Below the pieces are notes generated by a model. It was not told the DNA's origin. It searched no databases and worked only from the letters and a program-made list of their open reading frames with translations. Below, piece after piece: positions 1 through 6,463 of a stretch of 10,603 nucleotides of DNA; the first letter of the stretch is position 1; each line of letters starts with the position of its first letter. The DNA is from Anaerolinea thermophila. GTDB taxonomy: Bacteria; Chloroflexota; Anaerolineae; Anaerolineales; Villigracilaceae. The stretch spans positions 1 through 10,603 of the forward strand of contig DYLB01000065.1 in NCBI GenBank assembly GCA_020722305.1. Reading direction: 5' to 3'. Made by a program: the position numbers and the translations under genes.

Positions 1-99
1 CGATGGCGAAGATTAGAGAAAAACGCGAAGACGCGAAGAGACCTTTATTATTTTTTTGTGTCTTCGCGGTGAAATTCTCTTCAGTCATCAGGCCAGTTC
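1..99. repeat. Intergenic short-repeat region with inverted ACGCGAAG words
   Basis: No gene is seen here. The 8-base word ACGCGAAG occurs twice in tandem at 23-38. CGCGAAGAC (24-32) has its exact reverse complement at 60-68, so the stretch could fold into a 9-bp stem with a long T-rich loop. The same AACGCGAAG word returns at 10581-10589 near the other end of the window, which suggests a dispersed intergenic repeat. No transposase or target-site duplication is visible, and function is unknown. Confidence 0.5.
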
Positions 100-127
100 A
101 AAAAGCCTTGCGTTCTCTCCGCAAGGC
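100..127 (-). terminator. Rho-independent terminator of the vapBC operon
   Basis: Read on the minus strand, GCCTTGCG (127-120) and CGCAAGGC (112-105) form a perfect 8-bp stem with a 7-base loop, followed directly by five T residues (104-100). It begins three bases after the vapC stop codon. Stem, loop and U-tract all fit an intrinsic terminator for leftward transcription. Confidence 0.85.
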
Positions 128-130
128 CGG

Positions 131-514
131 TCATTTTTCGTAGGGTTGAATGGTATGGAGGTCTTTCAAAACCGAGTAATGTTTGACATTGAAAGTTGCC
201 AGTTCGGCGTCAATGCCAACAACGGTTTCCGCAATCAAGGCATCTAATAAACCGACATTCCGGCTCAGGTGATGTGCAGCAAAATTTTTGAGCGCCCGGT
301 CGCAGTCTTGGGCTTCGGCCCAATAAAGATGGTAGGTGGTCAATATTTTTTCGATCCGCTTTTGGTCGCGCAAATTCTGACAGCCCTGGATAAGTCCCAT
401 AGCCACCAAACCCGGTATACCAAGTTCCATTTCAGAAGCACTGGAAAGCCAATTGATGGCTGGTTCATATCCCCGCAAGATATCCACCATCACATCGGTA
501 TCGAGCAAAATCAT
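131..514 (-). CDS. vapC: PIN-domain ribonuclease toxin, VapC family (possibly inactive)
   Basis: 127-residue PIN-domain protein, the usual size for a VapC toxin; family members are Mg-dependent RNases that cut tRNA or other RNA. The N-terminal LLDTDV strand carries D5 and D7, and the late LLDALIA motif carries D91, followed by ATFNVKHY (106-113), which matches the usual T-N-x-KHF end of the fold. The second conserved acidic residue is normally the Glu of an 'EL..G' motif; here the motif reads MGLIQG, with Gly40 in that place (codon GGA). Nuclease activity may therefore be weakened or lost. The ATG lies one base after the antitoxin stop codon, with only a weak GGGG as ribosome-binding site, so translation is probably coupled to vapB. 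A terminator follows the stop. The family call is firm; activity is uncertain. Confidence 0.88.
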   Translation of the reverse strand: MILLDTDVMVDILRGYEPAINWLSSASEMELGIPGLVAMGLIQGCQNLRDQKRIEKILTTYHLYWAEAQDCDRALKNFAAHHLSRNVGLLDALIAETVVGIDAELATFNVKHYSVLKDLHTIQPYEK

Positions 515-515
515 G

Positions 516-779
516 TTAGTTGCCCCGCGATTCGGCTTTCTTGCGGAGGTCGCGGGCGAATTCGAGGCTGTCGCCGATGTCGTTCCGGTCGGCCCACATG
601 CCTGCCAACCCGGATGTCAGCAAATCGGCGGCGGTCACTTCCTTTTTAGCCAATTTTTCTTCGGAAGACTCAACCCTGACAATTACTTCAGCGGTTGTTC
701 CGGGTTTGAGTTTGGATGACCGCAGGCTGACCAGCCCGCCGTTTTTCACTTTCACTTTTCGCTTGAATGCCGTAATCAT
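516..779 (-). CDS. vapB: VapB-like antitoxin paired with the PIN toxin
   Basis: 87-residue protein. Residues 1-37 are basic and rich in beta-strand and resemble the AbrB-like DNA-binding half of antitoxins (KVKVKNGGLVSLRSSKLKPG, then AEVIVRVE). The C-terminal half (SGLAGMWADR, then DSLEFARDLRKKAE) matches the toxin-wrapping tail seen in many VapB antitoxins. It should neutralise the downstream PIN protein and repress its own promoter. The ATG is supported by AGGAG (792-788) eight bases upstream and a TATAAT box 19 bases before the start. It is the first gene of a two-gene operon ending at the terminator at 100-127. The exact DNA-binding fold is inferred from pattern, not proven. Confidence 0.82.
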   Translation of the reverse strand: MITAFKRKVKVKNGGLVSLRSSKLKPGTTAEVIVRVESSEEKLAKKEVTAADLLTSGLAGMWADRNDIGDSLEFARDLRKKAESRGN

Positions 780-798
780 AAGGTTTGCTCCTGCAAGG

Positions 799-804
799 AT
801 TATA
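799..804 (-). promoter_or_regulatory. -10 box of the vapBC promoter
   Basis: A perfect TATAAT on the minus strand (804-799), 19 bases before the vapB ATG. Transcription starting about seven bases downstream would leave a leader of about 13 bases containing the AGGAG ribosome-binding site. I see no good -35 hexamer; the expected place is covered by the palindrome at 814-829. Confidence 0.6.
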
Positions 805-813
805 CCCTTCTTG

Positions 814-829
814 GCGAGATGAATCTCGC
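814..829. promoter_or_regulatory. Palindrome in the vapBC promoter, candidate VapB operator
   Basis: GCGAGAT and ATCTCGC form a perfect 7-bp inverted repeat around a 2-base centre. It sits just upstream of the vapB -10 box, over the -35 region. Type II antitoxins commonly autoregulate by binding such inverted repeats. It is not a good terminator for the gene ending at 845 because no T-tract follows. The operator role is inferred. Confidence 0.5.
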
Positions 830-844
830 TTTACCGTCCCAGGA

Positions 845-1963
845 TTATAGCCCATCCAGTATCCGGCGGGAGCGTTCGAGCCAGGTGTAACTTTGGACTT
901 TGGCTTGGGCGGCGCGGGCCAGGGAGCCGCGGCGGGACGGGTCGGCCAGCAGGGCGCGCAGGGCTTCCGTCCAGGCGGGGAGGTCGCCGGGCGGGCAGAA
1001 GACGGCGCTGGAGTCGTCGAGGATTTCACGGATGACCGGCAGGTCGCTGGTCAGGATGGCGCGCCCGGCGGCCATGTAGTCGAACATTTTCATCGGGCTG
1101 GCGACCGCGGCCGAATCCCCGCCGCTGCTGCCGGAAATCGCCTTCTCGTAGGGCATGAGCAGCACGTCGGCGGCGGCCTGGTAACGGGGCAGTTCATCGT
1201 TAGGAATGAAGCCGGTGAAGGTCACGTTGGATAGATTCATTCCGGCGGCGCGAGCCTGCCAGTGGACCACGTCGGCGGGACGCCCCCCCGCCCACAGGAA
1301 TTGCGTCTGTGGGAAGGCGGCGGCGAGATCCAGGAACAGGTCCACGCCGCGGCCGGCGTACAGGTGGCCGGTGCAGGCGACGGTCGGGGCGTCGGTCAGG
1401 CCGATTTGACGGCGGGCAGGCCCAGGGTCCGGTAACGAGGCGAAACGCTCCAAATCCACCCCGTTGGGGGCGATGACCGTCTCGAGAGTCCCGCTAAAAT
1501 CCCGCTTGAGAATATCTCGCAAGGCCTGGGTGATGCAGACCTGGCGCTTCTGGCCAGGGATTTGAAGGAAGCGGCGGTACAGGAACGGGCCGAAACGTCC
1601 CTGAGGGGGTTCGTGGAGTTCGAGCAGTACGGGGCGTTTTGCCAGCAGTCCGAAGACCGCCGAGTGGATCGGCCAGACGTAGAGCAGGTCTGGCTGGAGG
1701 CGGAGGGCATGGCGGACGGCGCGGTAGGTGAACAGACGGCGGCCAGGGGTTGGGAGCCATTCGAGGCGGAAGGGGGTTTGCAGTCCGTAGTGGGCGGCGA
1801 GGGCCTCCCATTCGCGGCTGACGGGCGCGCCAGGTTCGAGGTCGGGCAGGAGCAGGGTCACGTCGTGGCCGAGTTGGGCCATGGCCTGGCAGGTCTTCAT
1901 CACCTGGATGCCGTTGGCCAGGTAGGCCGGGATGCGCGACATGGCAATGGCAACAATTTTCAT
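845..1963 (-). CDS. Glycosyltransferase family 4 (GT-B fold)
   Basis: 372-residue cytoplasmic or membrane-associated glycosyltransferase, likely adding a sugar from a nucleotide donor to a lipid-linked surface glycan. The N-terminal Rossmann half includes the acceptor-side loop YLANGIQVMKTCQAMAQLGH (14-33). The PNGVD linker is at 166-170. The donor-binding half has ACTGHLYAGRGVD (196-208), GFIPNDELPRYQAAADVLLMP (251-271) and SPMKMFDYMAAGRAI (289-303), the usual GT4 nucleotide-sugar motif but with Asp295 where Glu is common. The open frame extends ten codons upstream, but that extension encodes only repeat-derived sequence, so the ATG before KIVAIAMSR is preferred. No ribosome-binding site is visible; the start lies 7 bp after the flippase stop, so coupling is likely. 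It is the last gene of the polysaccharide operon. Sugar specificity cannot be told. Confidence 0.88.
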   Translation of the reverse strand: MKIVAIAMSRIPAYLANGIQVMKTCQAMAQLGHDVTLLLPDLEPGAPVSREWEALAAHYGLQTPFRLEWLPTPGRRLFTYRAVRHALRLQPDLLYVWPIHSAVFGLLAKRPVLLELHEPPQGRFGPFLYRRFLQIPGQKRQVCITQALRDILKRDFSGTLETVIAPNGVDLERFASLPDPGPARRQIGLTDAPTVACTGHLYAGRGVDLFLDLAAAFPQTQFLWAGGRPADVVHWQARAAGMNLSNVTFTGFIPNDELPRYQAAADVLLMPYEKAISGSSGGDSAAVASPMKMFDYMAAGRAILTSDLPVIREILDDSSAVFCPPGDLPAWTEALRALLADPSRRGSLARAAQAKVQSYTWLERSRRILDGL

Positions 1964-1967
1964 TTGC

Positions 1968-1988
1968 GATTTACGATTGACGATTGAT
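1968..1988. repeat. Degenerate 7-bp tandem repeat at the flippase/glycosyltransferase junction
   Basis: Three heptamers in register: GATTTAC, GATTGAC, GATTGAT. On the minus strand they encode the last residues of the flippase (INRQS) and its TAA stop, and the following degenerate unit GCAAATG contains the glycosyltransferase ATG. Positions 1969-1986 are identical over 18 bases to 4112-4129. Confidence 0.8.
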
Positions 1989-3323
1989 CTCACGCAGGCC
2001 GCGCCAGGCGGTGAATCCGATGGACAGGATGAAGTAGCCGGAGAGGAGGGCGGCCATCATCAGGTAGCCGTAACGCGGCACCAGCCAGAAGATGAGCGCC
2101 ACTTCCGCCGCGCCGACCAGGGCCGAAGCGGCCACCTGGACCTGCGGCTTGCCCAGCGCCAGCAGCAGCGGGCGGTTCCATTGCAGGATGTTTGCCACGC
2201 CGTATCCGGCCAGCAGGATGAGCAAGACCGGGTAGGCGGGCGCGGCGTCTGCGCCGTAGAGGGCCGGGATCAGCCACCAACCCACCAGGGCCAGCCCCCC
2301 GCCCAGGGTCCCGACCACGCCCGCGGCGATCTGGCTGACCCGTTTGAGCAGGCGGCGGGTTTCGCTCCACTTTTGAGCGGCCACGCTCTCGGTGATCTCC
2401 ACGTAAGTCGGCCAGATGAACGGGTCGAGGATCAGCAGGATGGGCGTGATGAGTTTCATGGCGATGTTGAAATAACCGACCTCGGTTGTGCCGAGCAGCG
2501 AACTCATGTAAAGCGGGATGTTGTCCCGCACGAACAGGTTGACCGTGCCGTTCAGGTTGGTGTTGAGCGCAAAAAAGGCCATGCTCCGCTTTTCGGGCAG
2601 GTTGTCAAGCGGGACACGCCACCAGGCGGGGCCGAGCAGGTCCCTGAGTTCGCACAGGGCCAAAATGGCAATCGAAAGCCCGGCATAGATTTTGCCGAGG
2701 AGATAAGCCATCAGCACGTAAAAGATCAAGGTGGATTGGGGCAAGCCGCCGGCCCAAAGGTTGACCAGGAACGCCCCTCCCACGACGCCGAAGGTGATCC
2801 CGCTTTGGGTGAGATTGATCCCGGCCTGACGGTTAAACCGGCGCGTGACTTGCAGCACGCCGGTGGAAGTCTCGTAGAGTATATTGCCGAGCAGGACGAT
2901 GCCGTAGAGCGAAAACCAGTGAGCTGTTTGCGGATCATTTCCGAAACGGACCGCACCCCACGGTGCGAGCGCCAGCACGACCAGAAAGGCCAGGGCCGAC
3001 ATGGCGATCTCTGTCAGCCCGGCGGCCTTGACCACTGCGGCCGCTTCGTCTTTCTTCCCGGCGGTCAGGGCCGCGCCCATGTGCTTGACGATCACCTCGC
3101 TCATGCGGAAGGTCAGCAGGCGGTTGACGTTGATCGCAAAGGTGGTGATGACCGTCACCAGACCCCAGTCTGTCACGCCGAGCAGGCGCACCGCCAGGAT
3201 TCCCTGCACCAGCGACAGCCCCGCCGACAGGCTGTGGCTGCCGAACAGGTAACTGCTGTTGCGCAGGACGCGGGCGAGCAGGGGGTCGCGCAGCCAGGAG
3301 GGTTTTGAGTCGGGGGAGGTCAT
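1971..3323 (-). CDS. Polysaccharide flippase, Wzx-like (MOP superfamily)
   Basis: 450-residue integral membrane protein of the polysaccharide-transport branch of the MOP superfamily, predicted to move lipid-linked oligosaccharide across the cytoplasmic membrane. The N-terminal SYLFGSHSLSAGLSLVQGIL followed by RLLGVTDWGLVTVITTF is the typical first two-helix entry of these flippases. Many hydrophobic helices follow, including ALAFLVVLALAPWG, VGYFNIAMKLITPILLIL and AYPVLLILLAGYGVANIL, consistent with 12-14 membrane segments and normal length. The ATG has no convincing ribosome-binding site. It follows the epimerase by 45 bp and precedes the glycosyltransferase by 7 bp. Its C-terminal residues and stop codon lie in a 7-bp repeat array, so the original C-terminus may have differed. 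The transported substrate is unknown. Confidence 0.88.
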   Translation of the reverse strand: MTSPDSKPSWLRDPLLARVLRNSSYLFGSHSLSAGLSLVQGILAVRLLGVTDWGLVTVITTFAINVNRLLTFRMSEVIVKHMGAALTAGKKDEAAAVVKAAGLTEIAMSALAFLVVLALAPWGAVRFGNDPQTAHWFSLYGIVLLGNILYETSTGVLQVTRRFNRQAGINLTQSGITFGVVGGAFLVNLWAGGLPQSTLIFYVLMAYLLGKIYAGLSIAILALCELRDLLGPAWWRVPLDNLPEKRSMAFFALNTNLNGTVNLFVRDNIPLYMSSLLGTTEVGYFNIAMKLITPILLILDPFIWPTYVEITESVAAQKWSETRRLLKRVSQIAAGVVGTLGGGLALVGWWLIPALYGADAAPAYPVLLILLAGYGVANILQWNRPLLLALGKPQVQVAASALVGAAEVALIFWLVPRYGYLMMAALLSGYFILSIGFTAWRGLREINRQS

Positions 3324-3368
3324 AAAAATATTGCGCGTTGCGCAGGAAAATGCGTCGCGCCCGCGGGC

Positions 3369-4349
3369 CTACAGCGTAACGATGTCTTTCGCCCAGGCGC
3401 GTTCGGCGTTGTACCACTCGATCAGGCGGGACATGCCCTCGACCAGCCCCACCTGCGGCTGCCAGCCGAGCATCTGCCGGGCTTTCGAGACGTCCGCCCA
3501 GTTCTGGAACATATCCGCCAGGTTGGGCGGGCCATACTGGACGTTTGCTTTTTTGCCGACCAGTTCCTCGGTCATTTTGATCAGGTCGTTGATGGTGATG
3601 ACTTCGTGCCCGCCGAGGTTGATGATTTCGAAACCGAGCGGCTGAAGGGCGGCGATGGTGCCGCGGGCGATGTCGTCCACGTAGGTGAAGCCGCGGGATT
3701 GCTCCCCCGTCCCGTTGACCCGCACCGGGCGTCCCTCGCTGATCCACTGCACGAAGCGGAACATGGCCAGGTCGGGGCGTCCCGCCGGGCCGTAGACGGT
3801 GAAATAGCGCACCACGCTCACGTCTATGCCGTAAAGGTGGTGGTACGAGTGGGCCAGCACTTCCGCGCCCTTTTTGCTGGCTGCGTAGGGCTGGAGCGGC
3901 TCGCTGCTGGACGAGGTTTCCGGGGTCGGGTAGGGCGGGTTGGCCCCGTAAATGCTGGAGGTGGAGGCCAGCAGGAACTTCGGACAGCCGGTCTGGCGGC
4001 AGAGTTCGAGCATGTTGAGGCTGCCCATCACGTTCGACTCGAGGAAGACCCAGGGGTCCTCCACGCTGAAGCGGACGCCGGCCCGGGCAGCCAGGTTGAT
4101 GACGGCATCGAATTTACGATTGACGATTGGTGATTTACGGTTGAGAATTTCCCGGTCAGAAATATCATCGCGAACAAATTCGAACCCCGGGAGGGCTTGC
4201 AACTTCCGCAGGCGGTGTTCCTTCATGCGGACGTCGTAGGCGTCGTTCAGGTTGTCCACGCCGACGACGGTATGCCCCTGCTCGATCAGCGTTTCGGCGG
4301 TGCGCGCCCCGATGAATCCGGCCGCGCCGGTGATTAGATAGTGTGCCAT
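3369..4349 (-). CDS. NAD-dependent nucleotide-sugar epimerase (UDP-glucuronate 4-epimerase-like)
   Basis: 326-residue extended short-chain dehydrogenase. The NAD-binding GAAGFIG is at 8-14, the acidic ribose-binding VDNLND at 31-36, INLAARAGVR at 84-93, STSSIYG at 129-135 and the catalytic Y155-x3-K159 in YAASKKG. FTYVDDIARG (221-230) and the closing DVSKARQMLGWQP (286-298) are typical of UDP-uronate or UDP-GlcNAc(A) 4-epimerases. With the upstream dehydrogenase it could convert a UDP-glucuronate-type sugar to its galacto form. The ATG is chosen because GGAG (4361-4358) lies eight bases upstream and the protein then begins right at the Rossmann strand; a TTG seven codons upstream lies in repeat DNA. 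Residues about 68-80 (LNRKSPIVNRKF) are encoded by a 7-bp repeat array and look like an insertion between the fourth strand and the DAVINLAA strand. Confidence 0.88.
   Translation of the reverse strand: MAHYLITGAAGFIGARTAETLIEQGHTVVGVDNLNDAYDVRMKEHRLRKLQALPGFEFVRDDISDREILNRKSPIVNRKFDAVINLAARAGVRFSVEDPWVFLESNVMGSLNMLELCRQTGCPKFLLASTSSIYGANPPYPTPETSSSSEPLQPYAASKKGAEVLAHSYHHLYGIDVSVVRYFTVYGPAGRPDLAMFRFVQWISEGRPVRVNGTGEQSRGFTYVDDIARGTIAALQPLGFEIINLGGHEVITINDLIKMTEELVGKKANVQYGPPNLADMFQNWADVSKARQMLGWQPQVGLVEGMSRLIEWYNAERAWAKDIVTL
4111..4145. repeat. Translated 7-bp tandem repeat inside the epimerase gene
   Basis: Five contiguous heptamers: AATTTAC, GATTGAC, GATTGGT, GATTTAC, GGTTGAG. Read on the minus strand they are in frame and encode a peptide in which NRK recurs at a 7-residue interval (NRKSPIVNRK). 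Positions 4112-4129 are identical to 1969-1986. Confidence 0.8.
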
Positions 4350-4359
4350 ATTTTGAGCT

Positions 4360-4437
4360 CCATGTTTCAAGTTCCATGTCCCATGTTCCAGGTTTCAAGT
4401 TCGCAACGCAAGGCTTGGAACAAGGAACCTGGAACTT
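4360..4437. repeat. Intergenic 7-bp repeat array with opposed halves between dehydrogenase and epimerase
   Basis: Six heptamers occupy 4361-4402 (CATGTTT, CAAGTTC, CATGTCC, CATGTTC, CAGGTTT, CAAGTTC). After a 14-base spacer come three in the complementary sense at 4417-4437 (GGAACAA, GGAACCT, GGAACTT). Segment 4385-4396 pairs with 4424-4435 at 11 of 12 positions, so the transcript could form a hairpin. The array overlaps the dehydrogenase stop codon and supplies part of the epimerase ribosome-binding site. Confidence 0.8.
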
Positions 4438-5758
4438 ACAACCTTACGACCTTCTCGTTTCCCTTGGCGATCTTCCCCAACGCATTGCGCCCATCGAAGA
4501 TGAACTGGGCGGCTTCGAGGATGGCGGGATAATCGTAGGCTTTGTGGTTGGTGACGATCACCACCGCGTCCGCAGCCCGGACGGCGGCCATCAGGTCGGT
4601 CACGCTGTCCATTTGCCAGCCGTCGTATTCGTGGTGGATGTGCGGGATGTAGGGGTCGTGGTACTCGACCAGCGCGCCCTTCTGCTTGAGCAGGCCGATT
4701 ACGTCCAGGGCCGGGGACTCGCGCACGTCGTCAATGTCGGGTTTGTAAGCCGCGCCCAGCACCAGCACGCGGCTGCCTTTCAACACCTTGCCGCGGTCGT
4801 TCATCGCATCCAACACCCGGCTGACGACGTAGCGCGGCATGTTGGTGTTGATCTCGGAGGCCAACTCGATGAAACGGGCGTTGTAGTGAAAAGTTTTCAT
4901 CTTCCACGAGAGATAGAGCGGGTCAATTGGGATGCAGTGCCCGCCCAGCCCCGGACCCGGGGTGAACTTCATGAACCCGAACGGTTTGCTGGCCGCAGCC
5001 TCGATCACCTCCCACACGTCCACGCCCAGGCGCTCGCACATGATCGCCAGCTCATTGACCAATCCGATGTTAATCATGCGGAAGGTATTCTCCAGCAGTT
5101 TCGCCATCTCGGCGGCTTCCGCCGAGGAGACCGGGAAAACGGTCTGGATCGCGCCGCTGTACCAGGCCGAGGCCACCTCTGAGCAGGATTCGGTGATCCC
5201 GCCCATGACCTTGGGCGTGTTGATCGTGGTCCAGTCCTCGCGCCCGGGGTCAACCCGTTCCGGCGAGAAGGCCAGGAACCAGTCCTCGCCGACGGTCAGG
5301 CCTTTTTCGTCGCCGAGTTTGGGCAGCAGCACCTCCCGGGTCGTGCCGGGGTAAGTCGTCGATTCGAGCACCACGACCATCCCCTTGTGCATGTATTTCG
5401 CCAGCTCGTCGGTGGCGGACAGGATGAACGACATATCCGGGTCGCCGGTCTTGCGCAGCGGGGTCGGGACGCAGATGCTGACCGCGTCCATGTCTTTCAG
5501 CACCGAGAAATCGGCCGTAGCCGTCAAATTCCCGGATTTGACCAGCGCAGCAATTGCCTCGGTCTTCACGTCCGGGATGTAGGAGATGCCCCGGTTGAGC
5601 GACTCGACTTTGCGCCTGTCCGGGTCCACGCCGGTGACTTTGAACCCGGCCTCGCCGAACACGACGGCCAGGGGCAGTCCCACGTAGCCCATGCCCAGGA
5701 TGGCGATGTTGGCAGTCTTGGATTTCAGTTTTTCGGTCAGGGTATCTTTGGTTGTCAT
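4436..5758 (-). CDS. Nucleotide-sugar dehydrogenase (WbpA-like UDP-GlcNAc 6-dehydrogenase)
   Basis: 440-residue member of the UDP-glucose/GDP-mannose dehydrogenase family, which oxidises C6 of a nucleotide sugar to a carboxylate with two NAD+. The N-terminal NAD-binding GMGYVG is at 22-27, CVPTPL at 96-101, ESTTYPGTT at 132-140, SPERVDPG at 165-172, the central helix ENTFRMINIGLVNEL at 223-237 and the catalytic Cys275 in GPGLGGHCIPIDP (268-280). That GGHCIPIDP form is the one seen in UDP-GlcNAc and UDP-ManNAc 6-dehydrogenases (WbpA, WecC groups) rather than UDP-glucose dehydrogenase (GG.C.PKD), so a HexNAc uronate product is favoured. The ATG has GAGG (5769-5766) seven bases upstream. It is the first gene of the polysaccharide operon, 66 bp after udg, and its TAA lies in a repeat array. 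The substrate is inferred. Confidence 0.9.
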   Translation of the reverse strand: MTTKDTLTEKLKSKTANIAILGMGYVGLPLAVVFGEAGFKVTGVDPDRRKVESLNRGISYIPDVKTEAIAALVKSGNLTATADFSVLKDMDAVSICVPTPLRKTGDPDMSFILSATDELAKYMHKGMVVVLESTTYPGTTREVLLPKLGDEKGLTVGEDWFLAFSPERVDPGREDWTTINTPKVMGGITESCSEVASAWYSGAIQTVFPVSSAEAAEMAKLLENTFRMINIGLVNELAIMCERLGVDVWEVIEAAASKPFGFMKFTPGPGLGGHCIPIDPLYLSWKMKTFHYNARFIELASEINTNMPRYVVSRVLDAMNDRGKVLKGSRVLVLGAAYKPDIDDVRESPALDVIGLLKQKGALVEYHDPYIPHIHHEYDGWQMDSVTDLMAAVRAADAVVIVTNHKAYDYPAILEAAQFIFDGRNALGKIAKGNEKVVRL

Positions 5759-5787
5759 GTTTGTTCCTCGTTTTATTATCCCTCCCC

Positions 5788-5806
5788 TGCCCTCACGCTG
5801 AGGGCA
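5788..5806. other. GC-rich hairpin between udg and the dehydrogenase
   Basis: TGCCCTC and GAGGGCA form a perfect 7-bp stem with a 5-base loop in the 66-bp gap. No T-tract follows on either strand, so it is not a standard intrinsic terminator; it may be an mRNA-processing or attenuation structure, or a dispersed palindrome. Downstream on the minus strand GATAAT (5780-5775) could be a weak -10 for the polysaccharide operon, but no -35 is seen. Confidence 0.35.
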
Positions 5807-5824
5807 AGATGCGAGGGCGGAAAT

Positions 5825-6463
5825 CTAGAAAAGATTCAACTGCTTGGGTTCTTCCTTCGGCGTCTCCGGCTCGACCGGCGCAGGCCGCATTTTCGCCAGC
5901 GCGGCCCGGGCCTGTTCCAGCATGTGCGGCAGGCGGGCGAAATCTTGCAGGATGAGCGGCTTGTAGGTCGGGTTGTGCAGAGCTGCGGCCGGGTGGAACA
6001 TCGGGATCACGAACCGCCCCCCGATCTGGCGCATCTGCCCGTGGACGCCGCTGATGCGCGCCCCCGGCATGAACTTGCCCATCGAGAAGCGTCCCAGGGT
6101 GATGATGATCTTCGGGTTGATGGCCGCGATCTGGCGTTCGAGGTACAGGTCGCAGGCGGCCAGTTCTTCGGGCAGCGGGTCGCGGTTGTTGGGCGGGCGG
6201 CACTTGACCACGTTGCCGATCCAGACATCCGTGCGTTTCAGCCCGGCCTGGGCCAGCAGCTGTTCCAAAAATTGCCCCGCCGCGCCGACGAAGGGCCGTC
6301 CCTGCTCGTTTTCGTAGAAGCCGGGGCCTTCGCCGATCAGCATGACCTCGGCCTCCGCCGGGCCTTCACCGGGGACAGCCCGTTTGCGGCCCTTGTGCAG
6401 GTCGCAGTTGGTGCAAACCGAGACTTCTTTGGCAATCTGGGCCAGAATTTCTTCAGCGGTCAT
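5825..6463 (-). CDS. udg: Uracil-DNA glycosylase, family 4 (iron-sulfur)
   Basis: 212-residue enzyme that removes uracil from DNA to begin base-excision repair. The four Fe-S cluster cysteines are at 17, 20, 88 and 104 (CTNC, then VVKC and AACD). The uracil-pocket motif GEGPGFYENEQGRPFVG starts at 44, and FHPAAAL (156-162) supplies the late active-site His157. The C-terminus adds a Pro/Glu-rich linker of about 20 residues ending in QLNLF (208-212), which fits the bacterial sliding-clamp-binding consensus QL[S/D]LF. The ATG is preferred over a GTG two codons upstream because AGGAG sits five bases before it. The ribosome-binding site and start lie inside the end of rimI (11-base overlap), so translation is probably coupled. 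It is the last gene of the tsaE operon. Confidence 0.92.
   Translation of the reverse strand: MTAEEILAQIAKEVSVCTNCDLHKGRKRAVPGEGPAEAEVMLIGEGPGFYENEQGRPFVGAAGQFLEQLLAQAGLKRTDVWIGNVVKCRPPNNRDPLPEELAACDLYLERQIAAINPKIIITLGRFSMGKFMPGARISGVHGQMRQIGGRFVIPMFHPAAALHNPTYKPLILQDFARLPHMLEQARAALAKMRPAPVEPETPKEEPKQLNLF

Noticed and set aside
844..849. TATAAT on the minus strand overlapping the glycosyltransferase stop codon
   Set aside because: It could be a second vapBC promoter, but no -35 is present and a better placed -10 lies at 799-804, so it is not listed as a feature.
1932..3308. Long plus-strand open frame (458 codons) opposite the flippase
   Set aside because: It is antisense to a clear membrane-protein gene. 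Its translation is rich in His, Gln, Gly and Asp with no recognisable domain, as expected for an antisense frame of GC-rich DNA.
3359..3368. GCCCGCGGGC palindrome just after the epimerase stop codon
   Set aside because: Short GC palindromes are common in this composition; no T-tract or promoter context accompanies it.
4405..4416. 12-base match (AACGCAAGGCTT) to the reverse complement of 103-114 in the vapC terminator
   Set aside because: A 12-base match between two places in 10 kb on either strand is expected by chance.
4360..4437. Possible CRISPR-like array
   Set aside because: Repeat units are 7 bp, degenerate and contiguous without spacers, and no cas gene is nearby.
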